64,000 nt of DNA from Pseudoips prasinana (GCA_951640165.1 OX621241.1:7698001-7762000), one strand, 5' to 3'; positions 52,860-63,665 are shown, numbered from the stretch's first letter. Notes: generated by a model not told the origin, from the letters alone. Numbers and translations: made by a program.

Positions 52860-54385
52860 GGATCAAGCAATATCATTGGATGGTTTTCGACTAAACCAAG
52901 GATCGCATCACGGTTCAGAAATTATATTGTTATGATGTTTGTATATTTGGTCGTTATCGAATCAAGATTCTTTAATTTTATGCGTATTATCCTTGACCAA
53001 CGTTACGACGGTACGTATTCTAAGATTTAATGAAAATGAATGCTCAGATACTTTATCTGCATCAGAAAAAAAAATACATATTAATATGCGAGTAAGTGAC
53101 CATAATCACATCATGGTTCAATAATTATATTGGGTAATGTGTTCGTATATTCGGTCATTATCGAATCACGACTCTTTAATTTTATAGGTATTAGCTTTGA
53201 TCAACAGTATGAATACGACGGAGCCTATTCCAAGATTTAATGAAAATGAATACTCAGATACATTATCTGCATTAGTAAAAAAATGCATATATGAGGAAGT
53301 GACCATAATCGCTTCCTGGTTCAGAAATAATATTGATATTATATTATATATGGTGTTCGTATATTCGGTCGTAATAGCATCGCGGCTATTTAATATAATC
53401 CGTATTAGCTTTAACCAACTATACCGAGGACGGACGGACGGAGCGTATTCACTGATTAAATAAAATAAATATGAATGTTCAGATACATTATCTGTATCAG
53501 GAAAAATACATATTATTATGCGAGTAAGTGACCGTAATCGCATCACGGTTCAGAAATAATATTGGTATCGCATATTCGGTAATCAAATCATGACTCTTTA
53601 ATTTTATGGGTATTAATCTTGACCAACGGTATCGATATGACGGAGCTTATTCACAGATTTGATGAAAATAAATGCTCAAATTCATTATCTACATCAAATA
53701 CAATACATATAATTATGAGTAAATGACCGTAATCGCATCACGGTTTAATAAGTATATTGGTATGGTATTCGTACATTCGGTCGTAATCGCATCACGACTC
53801 TATAAAATATACATTTTAGACGCCAGAAAACCCTCAGCTAATCTGCGTCAGATAAAACACATACATATGTGAGTAAATGACCGTAATCGCATCACGGTTC
53901 AATAAGTAGATTGGTATGGTATTCGTATATTTGGTCGTAATCGCATCACGACTCTTTAAAATATACATTTTAAACGCCAGAAAAACTTTTTGCTAATCTG
54001 CGTCAGATAAAACACATACATATGTGAGTAAATGACCGTAATCGCATCACGGTTCAATAAGTATATTGGTATGGTATACGTATATTCGGTCGTAATCGCA
54101 TCACGACTCTTAAAAATGTACATTTTTAAACGCCAGCAAACCTTCTGCTAATCTGCTTCAGATAAAACACATACATATGTGAGTAAATGACCGTAATCGC
54201 ATTACGGTTCAATAATTATATTCGCATCACTACTCTTTAATATATATATTTTTAGATGCCAGCTTAGGCTACAATACATATGTGAGTAAATAACCGTAAT
54301 GCCATCATGGTTCAATAATTATATTGGTGTGGTATTCGTATATTCGGTCGTAATCACATCACGACTCTTTAAAATATACATTATA
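52860..54385. repeat. Satellite-like tandem array with hairpin motifs
   Basis: Units start with variants of 'gaccgtaatcgcatcacggt' and contain 'ggtcgtaatcgcatcacgac', each an inverted repeat around the 9-mer AATCGCATC. Left units are about 205-235 bp and include 'gacggagc.tattc.agattt'; right units (from about 53720) are about 150 bp and carry 'aacgccag.aaac' instead. At least seven units, increasingly uniform to the right. Confidence 0.85.
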
Positions 54386-55880
54386 ATAAAGTCAAATTCA
54401 ACGATTTATTTGCAAATAAATATGGTTTTAGAAGTGAATGTAAGAACATTGGTAGCACAACAGGTGCTATAATGTTTTTTTTTTTATTATTTATTATTAT
54501 TTAGTTGTCAATGGTATTTCTGCGTTTGGGTACCATCTACTCACAAAACAAGTACCACAGTATTGAGTTTTGTAAATACCTATAAGCCATATCCTGATAT
54601 TAGCATATGAACGAAATCGTTTATTCAATATGGGAGAAAGTGCTGAACGGAATGTATTTTCAGATGAGAAATTAGCTCCTGTTATGTAATGAAGTTTAAT
54701 GCTACAGGATTAATTTTTTTTTTTTTTTTTAATCATCAATGTTATTATTATGACCAAATTTCCATAAATTTTACACGCTGTGTCGTTATCGTTTTATTGA
54801 CAGAGATGCAATCATTAATTCAATTGTCTCCATTTTGAGTGCTTGTTACAAAAAAAGGCCTCTTTATTGGCTTTGCCACACTATTATGTTAGATTCACAT
54901 CTCACTAGGCGAGTGAGGAACGACAATAATATCTACTGCCAGGTTGTCTATTATCTTGCATAATCATTTTAAAATTGGTGAAAAACGGAGGAAACAAGCA
55001 AAAGAAAAAGTACCTATTTCTAATTAAGTCCATTTATATTGGACGCGTTAGAATCCTTCTTCCAGTAAATATATCAAGGTCATTTTTAATTTAAAAAGTA
55101 GGCCTGAACTTGTTTTCTAGATCTGGGGAGCCCGATCTCTCTGCTAAACATAGCATACTAAATTAAAGTAAATATATGTATGCATCTAACAATAGGAGTA
55201 ACCGTATCGAAATAAGGAACTACACGATAATCTTAAATTTAATTTTAATATTTGTTCGATTAGCACGATTATTAGTTCCGTACCTGGGTGCAATTTATCT
55301 ATAATTTGTATGTAATTACTGATATACAAGTATATTTATCAGTTGTCTGTTGGCCCCACTATGACAACAGTACTGGTTCTGCCCAGTCTGCGATGAGATG
55401 GCAAGACATTTATTTATTGTTATTATGTATATAATATACTGTACCTATAATTAACTTATAATATTCAAATTAATAGATCCAATATTTACAGCTACTTAGT
55501 TACGTAGCAAATGACCATATAATAATACCATAATGAATAATACCATTTCAAATTGATAGACAAGCAATGAACAACATTTTCTCTTATACTGGATATCAAA
55601 CAAAACTAATACACGTGTACCATAAACGAATTCTATTTTATACAGGTTTTTTACAACAATCACAATCAACTTAACTGAAAAAAACCATGTCTGCATAAGT
55701 AGCAAATCAATCACATATTCGCTATACTGGTAACCCAACATGGGTTACTAATACATGTTCTAGAAGTAGACGGGATCAACATCGGGACTTGTACTTGAGT
55801 TGTACGTGTACTTGGTTAATCAAATATAATAAAAGCATTCTGGCTATTTGCGTACGTTTCTGTTACCTACTAATCTAAAT
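54386..55880. other. Inner part of the insertion, no gene recognised
   Basis: AT-rich, with T-runs at 54475-54486 and 54717-54730; about 55255-55405 is a diverged SINE body (ttagcacgattattagttcc). The frame at 55496-55741 is hydrophobic but domainless. Confidence 0.45.
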
Positions 55881-55889
55881 AGAAACTAC

Positions 55890-56070
55890 ATTGCAGATTA
55901 TTTAGAATTAAGCTATTTGAATGGTTGAATGAAAATAACCTCTATAGCATTAATGAATTCCTGGAACTGAAAATTTTCTATTTCAGGATTCAGTCCTGTA
56001 TTCTCCTTGCTAAGTGGGTCCATTATAATTTGCCCCCATTGTTCAGAGAACACGTGGCAGATATCTAGGT
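55890..56070 (+). pseudogene. Possible decayed coding fragment inside insertion
   Basis: One plus frame reads KLFEWLNENNLYSINEFLEL, then 'RIQSCILLAKWVHYNLPPLF' up to TAG near 56065. 'NNLYSINEFLE' resembles the C-terminal motif of some LINE polyproteins, and 'WVHYNLP' recalls 'WTHYNLPYL' of the spacer ORF at 50825-51298. Speculative. Confidence 0.3.
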
Positions 56071-56171
56071 TAGTTTTGTAAGTAAAGTAATCAGGCTTGT
56101 AAATAATAAATCATCACAACTCCATATGATTTTAACCCAAACATTGCCCCAGGGCATTGTAATTATTAGGG

Positions 56172-56201
56172 TTTTACAACAGGTACATAACTGTTGTAAA
56201 A
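56172..56201. repeat. 11-bp inverted repeat
   Basis: TTTTACAACAG (56172-56182) and CTGTTGTAAAA (56191-56201). Confidence 0.7.
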
Positions 56202-56662
56202 ACAGGGCTTGTACTATCTGACACAAAGGGCAGATCTTATTACATAGAATGGCTAACTGTAAAATAGGTTAGAATAATCTAATAATGCCAGAAAACATTC
56301 AGCTAGTAAAACTAAAATCTAATTATTCATAGACTCACGCCTGTTTGCCAGGGGTGTAATGTAATCATAATTGGTAATAAAATAAAATGATAGTATCGTT
56401 GTAACCGTCGGTCACCTTAAGATTCAATATGTTGTATATTTGCTGGAGAGTAAGTATGTACTTACATTTTTTGCTGACACTCGGCATTTGCGTAGATTCA
56501 ATCGGCACCAAATTTTTCTTCATATTCCTTCTTCGTGAACTTAAACTAGCCCATTTTTATAGGCCAATACAGTAATTCACATTAAATGTCACTATAATAT
56601 AATTATAACACTTGTTTACTGAAAATAAAATAAAATAAAAAGAATTGATGTTTCGATGCCCA

Positions 56663-56822
56663 ACACGAAAAGCGAATGAGGTGACATCCAGGTGGCGGCG
56701 GAAAAATGACGTTGACATTTTGTCTTTTTAATGTTGCAAGCTCTAAAAAGTGTTCGATGTCCAGTACATTGAAGAGTGTACTACTGTGTAATATGAAAAT
56801 CTCGAGGATGCAGCGACGAAAT
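56663..56822 (-). repeat. Right inverted-repeat end of the 5.4-kb insertion
   Basis: 56781-56822 is inverse to 51832-51875; 56663-56780 is inverse to 51538-51650 within the left element ('gtgacatccaggtggcggcg' versus 'cgccgccacctggatgtcac'). Confidence 0.85.
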
Positions 56823-56835
56823 ATAATTATTAGTT

Positions 56836-57606
56836 TTAGCAAAATGCGAGGTAGTATAGCTTTTTGGCTTTTGAAGTTAGATTTTCGGATATGTAGATAG
56901 GAAAGTTGCCGTCCAGTTTTATATTAGAACTATTCAACATATTTGGCTTATTCTCCCTGTTATACCTCTTTGTACTGAGAAGAAACTCATTCCTTTTTAA
57001 AACAGATGAAAAAATTGCTGTTATTGATCCAATTGATTCGGGGGTTTTGGTATTAGCTCGGAAAATATCGACAATATCGGATTGTTCCAGCTGAGAGCTA
57101 ATTGTACTGTCAATGTCCTTTAAAATAGTTATTAAGTCTTCTTTTTTTTATCCTGTCTTTTTAGGCAAATTTCTAATTTCAATACTTGTGAGTTTCGCAG
57201 CGGTTTCTAGGTGGTCAATCTTATTTTCCAGCGTACGTATGTATTCCGAATTTTCCTTCCTTTGCTGCTCAAAATCAGCGACCTTTTTAAGAAGTAGATC
57301 GTATTTTGCGCTAATAAAGTCAACAGTTTCTTTTAGCTCGGTGTTTTGTGTTTGCAGTTGACAGATCCTAGATTCCAAAGCGTTAAATCTTAAATCTTGG
57401 TTTAGTTTAAACGATTCAAACATTGATGTCAGGTCATTACGAAGTTTTTTAATTTCTAATGTATATTCGTAATCATGTGGCCGCTTACAACGGCTTACTT
57501 CTCTGTCGCTTATCGATTCTTTTTTAGTAGGAGGGGACAAGTTCGGTTCCGAATTAAAATAGACGAGTTTGCCTGTCTTTGGAGGAGTACGATGAGTAGT
57601 GGCCAT
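56836..57606 (-). pseudogene. LINE ORF1, N-terminal part with stop and frameshift
   Basis: Starts at ATG 57606. Residues 1-152 are open: a polar N-terminus with PPKTGKLVYF, then a Leu/Glu/Lys-rich coiled coil (about residues 50-140, e.g. 'ELKETVDFISAKYDLLLKK') and 'SIEIRNLP'. An in-frame TAA (57148-57150) at an A-run interrupts it. The same frame continues (EDLITILKDI, 'SNIKLDGNFPIYISENLTSK') to a second stop at 56836-56838 caused by one extra T in a run at 56841-56844. ORF1 proteins bind the LINE RNA. The C-terminal rest is at 51334-51444. Confidence 0.85.
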
Positions 57607-57870
57607 TTCAAAATATGTTTATATAATTTATCACATAAATAAATTAAAAGAAACCCGCAGCACTGCGTCGCACGTCAAGCTCGTTGGTCGACACACGGGT
57701 ACCAGGAGCCCAGATACTTAGCAGACTTACGCGTGCGGTCGGTAAAACAGCAATGGGCCTTGTCTGCTTTGCACGTTTCTTCGCCTGTGCCACAAATGCA
57801 ATGTGCGCACTCTTCGCATGTGCTGTGTTCCTGGTAGCTCGCACTTATTTATTTGGTTGGTGTATTGAAT
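57607..57870 (-). promoter_or_regulatory. Probable LINE 5'UTR / internal promoter region
   Basis: A sharply GC-richer stretch directly upstream of ORF1, ending near 57870 where the surrounding AT-rich DNA returns. Frames inside on both strands are composition artefacts. Promoter role is inferred from position only. Confidence 0.45.
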
Positions 57871-57899
57871 AGTAGAAATGTGTTGTTGATGTGTTACGC

Positions 57900-57938
57900 G
57901 ATGTGTTTAGGAAAGCTTAAAGCTTTCCTAAACACATC
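57900..57938. repeat. Perfect 19-bp palindrome, 1-nt spacer
   Basis: GATGTGTTTAGGAAAGCTT (57900-57918), one A, then the exact reverse complement (57920-57938). It lies about 30 bp outside the presumed 5' end of the LINE. Confidence 0.95.
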
Positions 57939-58044
57939 AACAAAATATACGAAAATAAGATTAAATTCCGAAACAGAAATTATTTTAACTGCGAGCCAAA
58001 ACAATTATAATATTCTTATTTCACAAACTGATTTTCATTAGCTT

Positions 58045-58165
58045 GTTCAGGCTGATATTGAAAATTTTGGTTAAAGGAAAAGTCCCAAAAACGCCTTTTT
58101 CCCCAATCTGAGATTTGAACCCAGTAGCTCATTATCTGCGTTTGAACACGCTACGTGACATAGTA
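58045..58165 (-). repeat. SINE family A, head fragment
   Basis: 'gatttgaacccagtagctca' and 'tttgaacacgctacgtgaca'. Confidence 0.65.
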
Positions 58166-58174
58166 ATAACCATA

Positions 58175-58550
58175 CGCGACATAGTAATAACAGTGTCGTC
58201 CTGGTATAATTTCGACCACGATGGCCAGTCTCAATGGATACTAGCCATCTGCCCGAGACATATTATAATGCATAAGTGTTTGCAAACTCAGGGGTACTTT
58301 CTATCCCATCACTTTCATGTTCCGATAAGACTAGCGTCCCGACTGGAAAGAGGTCAGGTACAGGACCGACGCTTTATGTGTTTTCCAGGGCACGGGATGC
58401 AATATCGCCTACTCCGAGACTTCGGGCTGATATTGAGAAGTTTGGCATAAAAGTCCCAAAATCGCTATTTTGTCGAACCCGGAATTTGAACCTAGGAGCT
58501 CAATATATGGGTATGAAGACGATACCGCTACCGCTATCAACGACTCCCTC
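58175..58550 (-). repeat. SINE family A, diverged full copy
   Basis: 'atttcgaccacgatggccag', 'gactggaaagaggtcaggta' and the head remnant 'gaacccggaatttgaaccta'. Confidence 0.7.
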
Positions 58551-58842
58551 GTTCCATAGTAGCGTATATGTGGAACATTTTCCATTCCGTAGTCCAGTTT
58601 TAATCATTATCAATTACATTTACAGTAGAACCGGGAGAAAGGAAAAATCATTTGTGTTTCCGGAATAACATAAAAGTTAATTGGAATTCTTAAATAATCT
58701 ACTTTTGACAACTTTTCCGTTTCAAACGCAACCAACATCATTTAGTAATTTGTTGTGAAGGAGATGTGATCTTTAATAAAAAGGAAAGTTGATAAACTAC
58801 TAATTTGTTTGTTTGGTTTCAAAGTTGTGTCACATGCTTTGA

Positions 58843-58891
58843 CGAGAAGAATTTTGCTATGATACGGGTCATCATAGCAAAATTCTTCTCG
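58843..58891. repeat. Perfect 21-bp palindrome, 7-nt spacer
   Basis: 58843-58863 (CGAGAAGAATTTTGCTATGA + T) is the exact reverse complement of 58871-58891; spacer acgggtc. Confidence 0.95.
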
Positions 58892-58915
58892 ACAAAATTC
58901 TACTATTGTAGCCAG

Positions 58916-58963
58916 TTTGAATAGAGTGTATATTCCTGCGCGGAATATACTATTATATTCAAA
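58916..58963. repeat. Two-part imperfect palindrome
   Basis: TTTGAATA/TATTCAAA outer arms and GTATATTCC/GGAATATAC inner arms, with small interior loops; 25 bp after the palindrome at 58843-58891. Confidence 0.75.
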
Positions 58964-59200
58964 TCAAAAAGTCATTTATTCTCCTTCTCTCCTTTTTTAA
59001 AATATATATTTCTTACATAAAATTACATTAAATTTAAATGTGTTAATTTAGAGCGACTCAATCCCTAACTGTTTTGTCACTTAAATTATCAGTAGTTTTG
59101 TAGTAAGCCCTGCTACACAATTTGGCTTTTATAATTCTTTTAAACTTATTCATAGACATTTCTTGGATATCACTGGGAAGTTTGTCATAGAAACATTAAA
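58955..59200 (-). pseudogene. LINE 3' end (C-terminus and 3'UTR)
   Basis: Minus strand reads FYDKLPSDIQEMSMNKFKRI, then 'CSRAYYKTTDNLSDKTVRD' and TGA at 59058-59060, followed by an AT-rich 3'UTR. 'LP..IQ....FK..IK..LC..AYY...D.L.D' is a common LINE C-terminal pattern. Only about 50 codons remain. Confidence 0.75.
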
Positions 59201-59224
59201 ATATGCGCAAATACAGGTGCCCTT

Positions 59225-59345
59225 TTTTAATTCATCATCATCACTACAGCTGGAAGAAGTCCATAGCTGGACAAGGCTCCTCAAGATTCATCTTGGGAGG
59301 ATATGCCATAATCGCCATGTTAGACAGACGGATTGGCGATTGCAG
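59225..59345 (+). repeat. 'agctggacaaggctcc' dispersed repeat
   Basis: 'gaagtccatagctggacaag' and 'cgccatgttagacagacggattgg'-type sequence, diverged. Confidence 0.6.
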
Positions 59346-60420
59346 TAAGATGGTCATTTTAGTTGCTTTGGGTGATGATAAAAGTAAATAAATACTTCGA
59401 CTTCGACACAGTGTATAATATAAATAGTTACATGCGCTCCACGGTAGTCTCGTTCGGCGGCCGGCATCCAGGTAAGTTCTGCGCACCCGCCGACTGCCGA
59501 GCGAAGCCGCGCCCACTTACTGCATACTACGAGTATCACGCGGCGATGCTTGTTAATTTAATTTTAATAATAATTTTTGTGGTTAAATAATGTGTGTATG
59601 ATATATATAAATATATTATGAAATAGTAGGGTCACCTATAGTCATAGTATTCAGAAGGAAGCTGCCGCCCGTCCCCTGGTAGATATTTGCTCGGGTCTAC
59701 TTCTACGCCCACCACTAGATGATATTATGATATTGATCTCCGTCACCACACATCATTTTTTTTTCTTATGGTATGGTATTGTGGCGCTTGCACATAATCA
59801 TATTTGTCTATCCTATTTCATTATTTCAAAATGAAATATAAGGCAAGGCATAGAAGTAAATTATTATAATAAAATTTTGGAAAAAGTGTGCAACAAATCT
59901 GGTTCAAAACAAACCCAAAATCATTTATAGGTTCAAGCCGGGAATCGAGTCTGAGACCTCATTTTACACGGTTAAGACTTGCGCTATTAACAAGTTATTA
60001 GTATTATCGTAGTTGCAGGTGTTTAAGCTGCTCAGATTTAGCTTAACGACTATTGTCTTATAGATACAGCTAGGACCTAGGGCTTAGCGGGCCCTCAGAA
60101 GCAAGAATAGGCAATAAATTAAATTTGTTACTTTACAAACCGTGAGAGAAATGTTATCTAATCGGATCTGAATAAATCATTCTTTGTCCAAAGCACATTT
60201 GCTTTTACCAGTATTAGATTTATGCCGACTCACACTCCTAAACTCTATTTTCCGCTAAAGCGAGTTGTAGACTTTATCTGACATCAGTGAAGATAAAAGT
60301 GTAAAAATAAAAATATTGTGTGATTTTACACATTTGATTTATTGCTTCAACAATAGTAATATTTGTTTTGTCAACTAAATCTATATTAATTAAGAGCAAG
60401 TACGAGTATTTAAATCTGAA
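59346..60420. other. Intergenic DNA, only repeat debris
   Basis: 59450-59530 is a GC-rich patch (open on several frames, no domain). 59640-59760 is related to 28463-28600. About 59920-59990 resembles a reversed SINE head. No gene is supported. Confidence 0.4.
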
Positions 60421-60620
60421 GTATCAGTGGGTAGAGCTCACAGCTCGTAGAACCCAGGGCCGTTGGGCTGGGTTCTCGAGGTGAGAGGTTCTCGGGCAGA
60501 TCCTTACAAGATGGACCGATAACTTTGTGAGGGTTGCTGGAAACCGCTGCGCTGGATGCGGATAGCGCAAGACCAGCAATTGCGGAGATCCTTGGGGGAG
60601 ACCTATGTCTAGCAATGTTA
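60421..60620 (-). repeat. Dispersed repeat, reverse orientation
   Basis: 'gcgctggatgcggatagcgc' and 'gatccttgggggagacctat' are inverse to the 4341-4460 family; the left part 'acccagggccgttgggctgg' holds AGAACCCAG/CTGGGTTCT inverted arms. Confidence 0.6.
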
Positions 60621-60738
60621 TGTTAAAAGACATTTGTGGTTTAGACCACAGGACTGATGTAAAACTTAGATATACGAAACGTAACTGACTGTAAAAGAAA
60701 GAGACAAAGAAAATGTATGCAACGTCATTCTCTTTCCC

Positions 60739-61115
60739 CCTTCATTTCATTTCATTTATTAATTCGTTAACAAAATGCATTGTGTCCGAAATACAATTCA
60801 CTTATAACTAGCAATTTTCAATTACATAAATACAATAAACAATTACATAAACAGTCAAAACTATTGAATAAGAAAATAATATTAAATAAAATAAAACTCA
60901 CTAATATACACCACACAGAACTTTTGCAATAAAATTAACCAGAGCAATTAATAACTTGGATCTGATACATTAATTATTATTTGAATTTGTCAACTCTGAT
61001 ACTGAATATAAACAATTTTCAATCAAGAATGCCTTGAACTTAGTTTTAAATAGCGAAAAATTGTAAATTATTGATTTTAAATCAGTAGGTAACCTGTTAA
61101 AAACATCTATAGCTT
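60739..61115 (-). pseudogene. LINE 3' end with (GAAAT)n tail
   Basis: Minus strand reads DVFNRLPTDLKSIIYNFSLF, 'KTKFKAFLIENCLYSVSEL', then stop at 60970-60972, a 3'UTR, and a (GAAAT)n microsatellite (60739-60760 on the plus strand as tttcatttcattt). 'NLP..LK....FK...K.FL....FYS..E' is the usual end of CR1-like ORF2. Confidence 0.8.
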
Positions 61116-61725
61116 GGTAGCTTAGTAGCTTCAATAATATAGGTACGAAACGTATCTCCCACTCTTACTATCTTCACTAACAAATATCTCCATCTCAACT
61201 GCCGTTCTTCACGGTCAATCACACCTTTCGTAACGCTCACGTCTTGCATTCACTAGATTACTTACAAGTAAAGCGTGCGTTAAAAAGTTTTACTTTAAAA
61301 ATGTTTATAAATACATTAGATAATCTTTAGTAAAATATTTGCAATCGCAAATATGCAAAGGAGTATTGTTGTTAAGTCCTTTATTTTCAAGTTTTTTTTT
61401 GTTACGGTCCGATCTATTATTTTACCAATAGTTTTCACAAACGTGTTGAAACAAATGGGTCGACAGTACAGCTTAAAAAGTTTAGCAAAAGTTTGGGCAG
61501 GCGGATTTAGCGCCCTCATATATTACTATGCTTAAGTACCTACATTCTTATCTGCAGAGGATTTAACTTCACACAAGTTGGATATCTCGCCCAGAAGCAT
61601 TTGTTTAACTTAAAGTTTCACGTCAGCTTTTTAAAGCTTCAGATTTCAATTCAAGTAGGGGACAATAACCAGTTATAATACGAATATTATATTGCGAAAT
61701 TTAACGATTCCATTGCTTTCATTTC
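61116..61725. other. Intergenic DNA, nothing recognised
   Basis: Overlapping open frames on both strands at 61316-61535 are short and domainless. Confidence 0.4.
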
Positions 61726-61729
61726 TTTC

Positions 61730-61805
61730 ATCATCTTCATCATCATATCAGCCGAAAGACTTCCACAGCTGGACAAAGGCCTCCCCAAAGATTTCTACAA
61801 TTGAC
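61730..61805 (+). repeat. 'ctggacaaaggcctcc' dispersed repeat
   Basis: (CAT)n then 'atcagccgaaagacttccac' and 'agctggacaaaggcctcccc'. Confidence 0.7.
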
Positions 61806-62429
61806 AACATTTCAAAACTGACAACACTTTAAAACAAAAATACCATTTCTTTATTTTTGTAGCCTGAGTTCAAATATACTTTTTTATACTTTTTTATTTA
61901 TTTATTTCTGAGAAAAAAATAAAAACAGAAAAGGTGTGATGACGTCACTTATACGGCGGACGAGGTAGTTTCTTTTGCCTAAGCCTTCCAATGTTATAAA
62001 CGAAAACATTAATGTCACACAAGACATGTCGAATTGTCAATTGTCACTCACGGTTTAAAATTTCGAAACTTTCACGGTGACTTAATGAAATATAATAAGG
62101 ATAATAACACTGGAAACTAATTTAATATTGACGATTTTAATTTAATTTGAAATTGAAAACATTAAACAAACGTAAACAAGTTTAGGCGCCAACGAGTTTG
62201 GCAAGACAGTGATTTTTTTTTGACGGGTTACATTAAAGCAAAGATCGATGGCTATTCCACCGTATGTATGACGTCATTTGCCGCTTACGTCTTTTTAGAA
62301 TACATCCAATTTCAAAGTTAAAATTATGAATGAAAAGTTCATGATTTCGCCAAAAGGAAAAATATGGGTGCCCTAGTTTTGGATTAACTTTTAAATAAAG
62401 CACTAATACATGCCAGTTAAAAAAATGAA
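61806..62429. other. Intergenic DNA, nothing recognised
   Basis: No gene recognised; the minus frame 62233-62463 is domainless. Confidence 0.35.
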
Positions 62430-62539
62430 ATGTTGTCAATTGCCGGTCTTGCGCTATCCGCATCCAGCGATTTCCAGCAATACGGTGGTTGCTGTTGTTG
62501 TTTTCATTTCTTTAAGTGATAACCTAGTATATATTCAAA

Positions 62540-62805
62540 GATTGATAAAGAAGAATAACAAAAGAAGTATAACTGGCCAGTGTGAATGGTACGACTGGAA
62601 GGGAAAGACCTCGAAGAACATTCTCTGACAAAATCAGAGACGTTCTCAAGAAAGACCAGGTCAGAAGTACCCTAAACCGGCATGAATGTATGAACAATAT
62701 AAACGAGGCAAAAGAGGTGCCCAAAGATCGTGGCAAAGGAAAATCCGTTATCTCTGCCTACCCCTCTGGTACACAGGTTTGGGTCTATATATGTATATAA
62801 TTATA
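62540..62805 (+). pseudogene. RTE-like LINE C-terminal fragment
   Basis: Reads RRITKEV, stop, [20 protein letters not shown], then [12 protein letters not shown] and AYPSGTQ; same family as 40433-41353, with a stop where it has Tyr and a short deletion. Tail 'tatatatgtatataa'. Confidence 0.8.
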
Positions 62806-63285
62806 GCTGTCACCATTGAACATTTGACATTTGATGTGAGAGACTCGTCGTGTACCATAAATACATAATTATGCGATCAAAATAAATAAAAAAACACATA
62901 TGCATTTTAGCCCCAGTAAAGAACCTAAAGTATCTTGTGTTGATTATTATTATTGTATTGTAATCTTATATGTGGCAAAGAAAACATGTCAATTCATGTC
63001 GTTGAATTCTACACATCGGCAAATGATATTTATATATTTATCTCCTCTTATGGAGATTGTATTAAGCGGCTGTCTGTTTCCATGAATATGGCCGACTGAT
63101 ATTTCAAGTTTCACGCGAAAGATATATTATTGATAACACTTCCAAAATATTAAAATTTTGTTGAATAGAATTATTCGCAAAGCAAAGCGCTTGGATTTGA
63201 AGTTTAAATTTCGAATTATGCTATTCGTTTCTGAGAAATACTAAACTTTGTATTTCAGTTGTGCTCTTTAATTATTTAAATAAAA
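62806..63285. other. Intergenic DNA, nothing recognised
   Basis: No gene recognised. Confidence 0.35.
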
Positions 63286-63288
63286 GGA

Positions 63289-63485
63289 CGGCAAAGAACA
63301 TCATCATCCCATCTCATCCCGTGGGGGGCGTAGAATTGACACCTACCAGAGAACGGACAGCAACGTTTTTCTGTGAACCAGGACCATCAAACTGCGAACG
63401 CCAACCCGCTTGCCCAGAGCGTGGTGATTATGGCATTTCACCCCAATATTTGGGGAGGCTTTTGTCCAGCTGTGGACGTAATTTG
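63289..63485 (+). repeat. Dispersed repeat with short open frame
   Basis: 'catctcatcccgtggggggc', 'gaacgccaacccgcttgccc', 'agcgtggtgattatggca' and 'gtccagctgtggacg' belong to the same widespread repeat as 28040-28085 and 35690-35775 in extended form. The 85-aa frame through it is not taken as a gene. Confidence 0.55.
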
Positions 63486-63665
63486 GCTGACATGAAAGTC
63501 ATATTTAGGTTTAAATAACACTTTTCAAGTTACAAACAATTATAAAGATGCGTTCTTGAAACGTGATCCCAAAATAAGTACGTCTTTCCATATTGTATAA
63601 CGCAAAAACTCCTTTACGCAAATATCATATTTGAATGTCAATGGGTGAAAAGTCTGATTAGATAT

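Larger units (their letters stand above)
51451..56822. mobile_element. 5.4-kb composite insertion inside LINE ORF1
   Basis: Flanked by a 6-bp repeat ATAATT (51445-51450 and 56823-56828); joining the flanks there brings the two ORF1 parts together. It contains a 375-bp inverted-repeat element on the left, a further inverted-repeat pair (51832-51880 versus 56775-56822), a (TA)n tract and a tandem array. No transposase frame is found, so it is non-autonomous. Superfamily undetermined. Confidence 0.75.
47505..57870 (-). mobile_element. Near full-length CR1/Jockey-type LINE, with insertion
   Basis: Reading on the minus strand: GC-rich 5'UTR (57870-57607), ORF1 (57606-51334, split by a 5.4-kb insertion), a spacer ORF (51298-50825), ORF2 (50754 to about 47897), a CA/GT-rich 3'UTR, a hairpin (47667-47611) and a (TTGTATT)n-like tail ending near 47505. 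Without the insertion it is about 5 kb, the normal length for the group. Every reading frame except the spacer ORF carries a lesion. Clade is not resolved between CR1-like and Jockey-like. Confidence 0.82.

Noticed and set aside
52860..54385. CRISPR-like array
   Set aside because: Units are 150-235 bp with no short constant repeat/unique spacer pattern, and the genome is eukaryotic; it is a satellite-type array.
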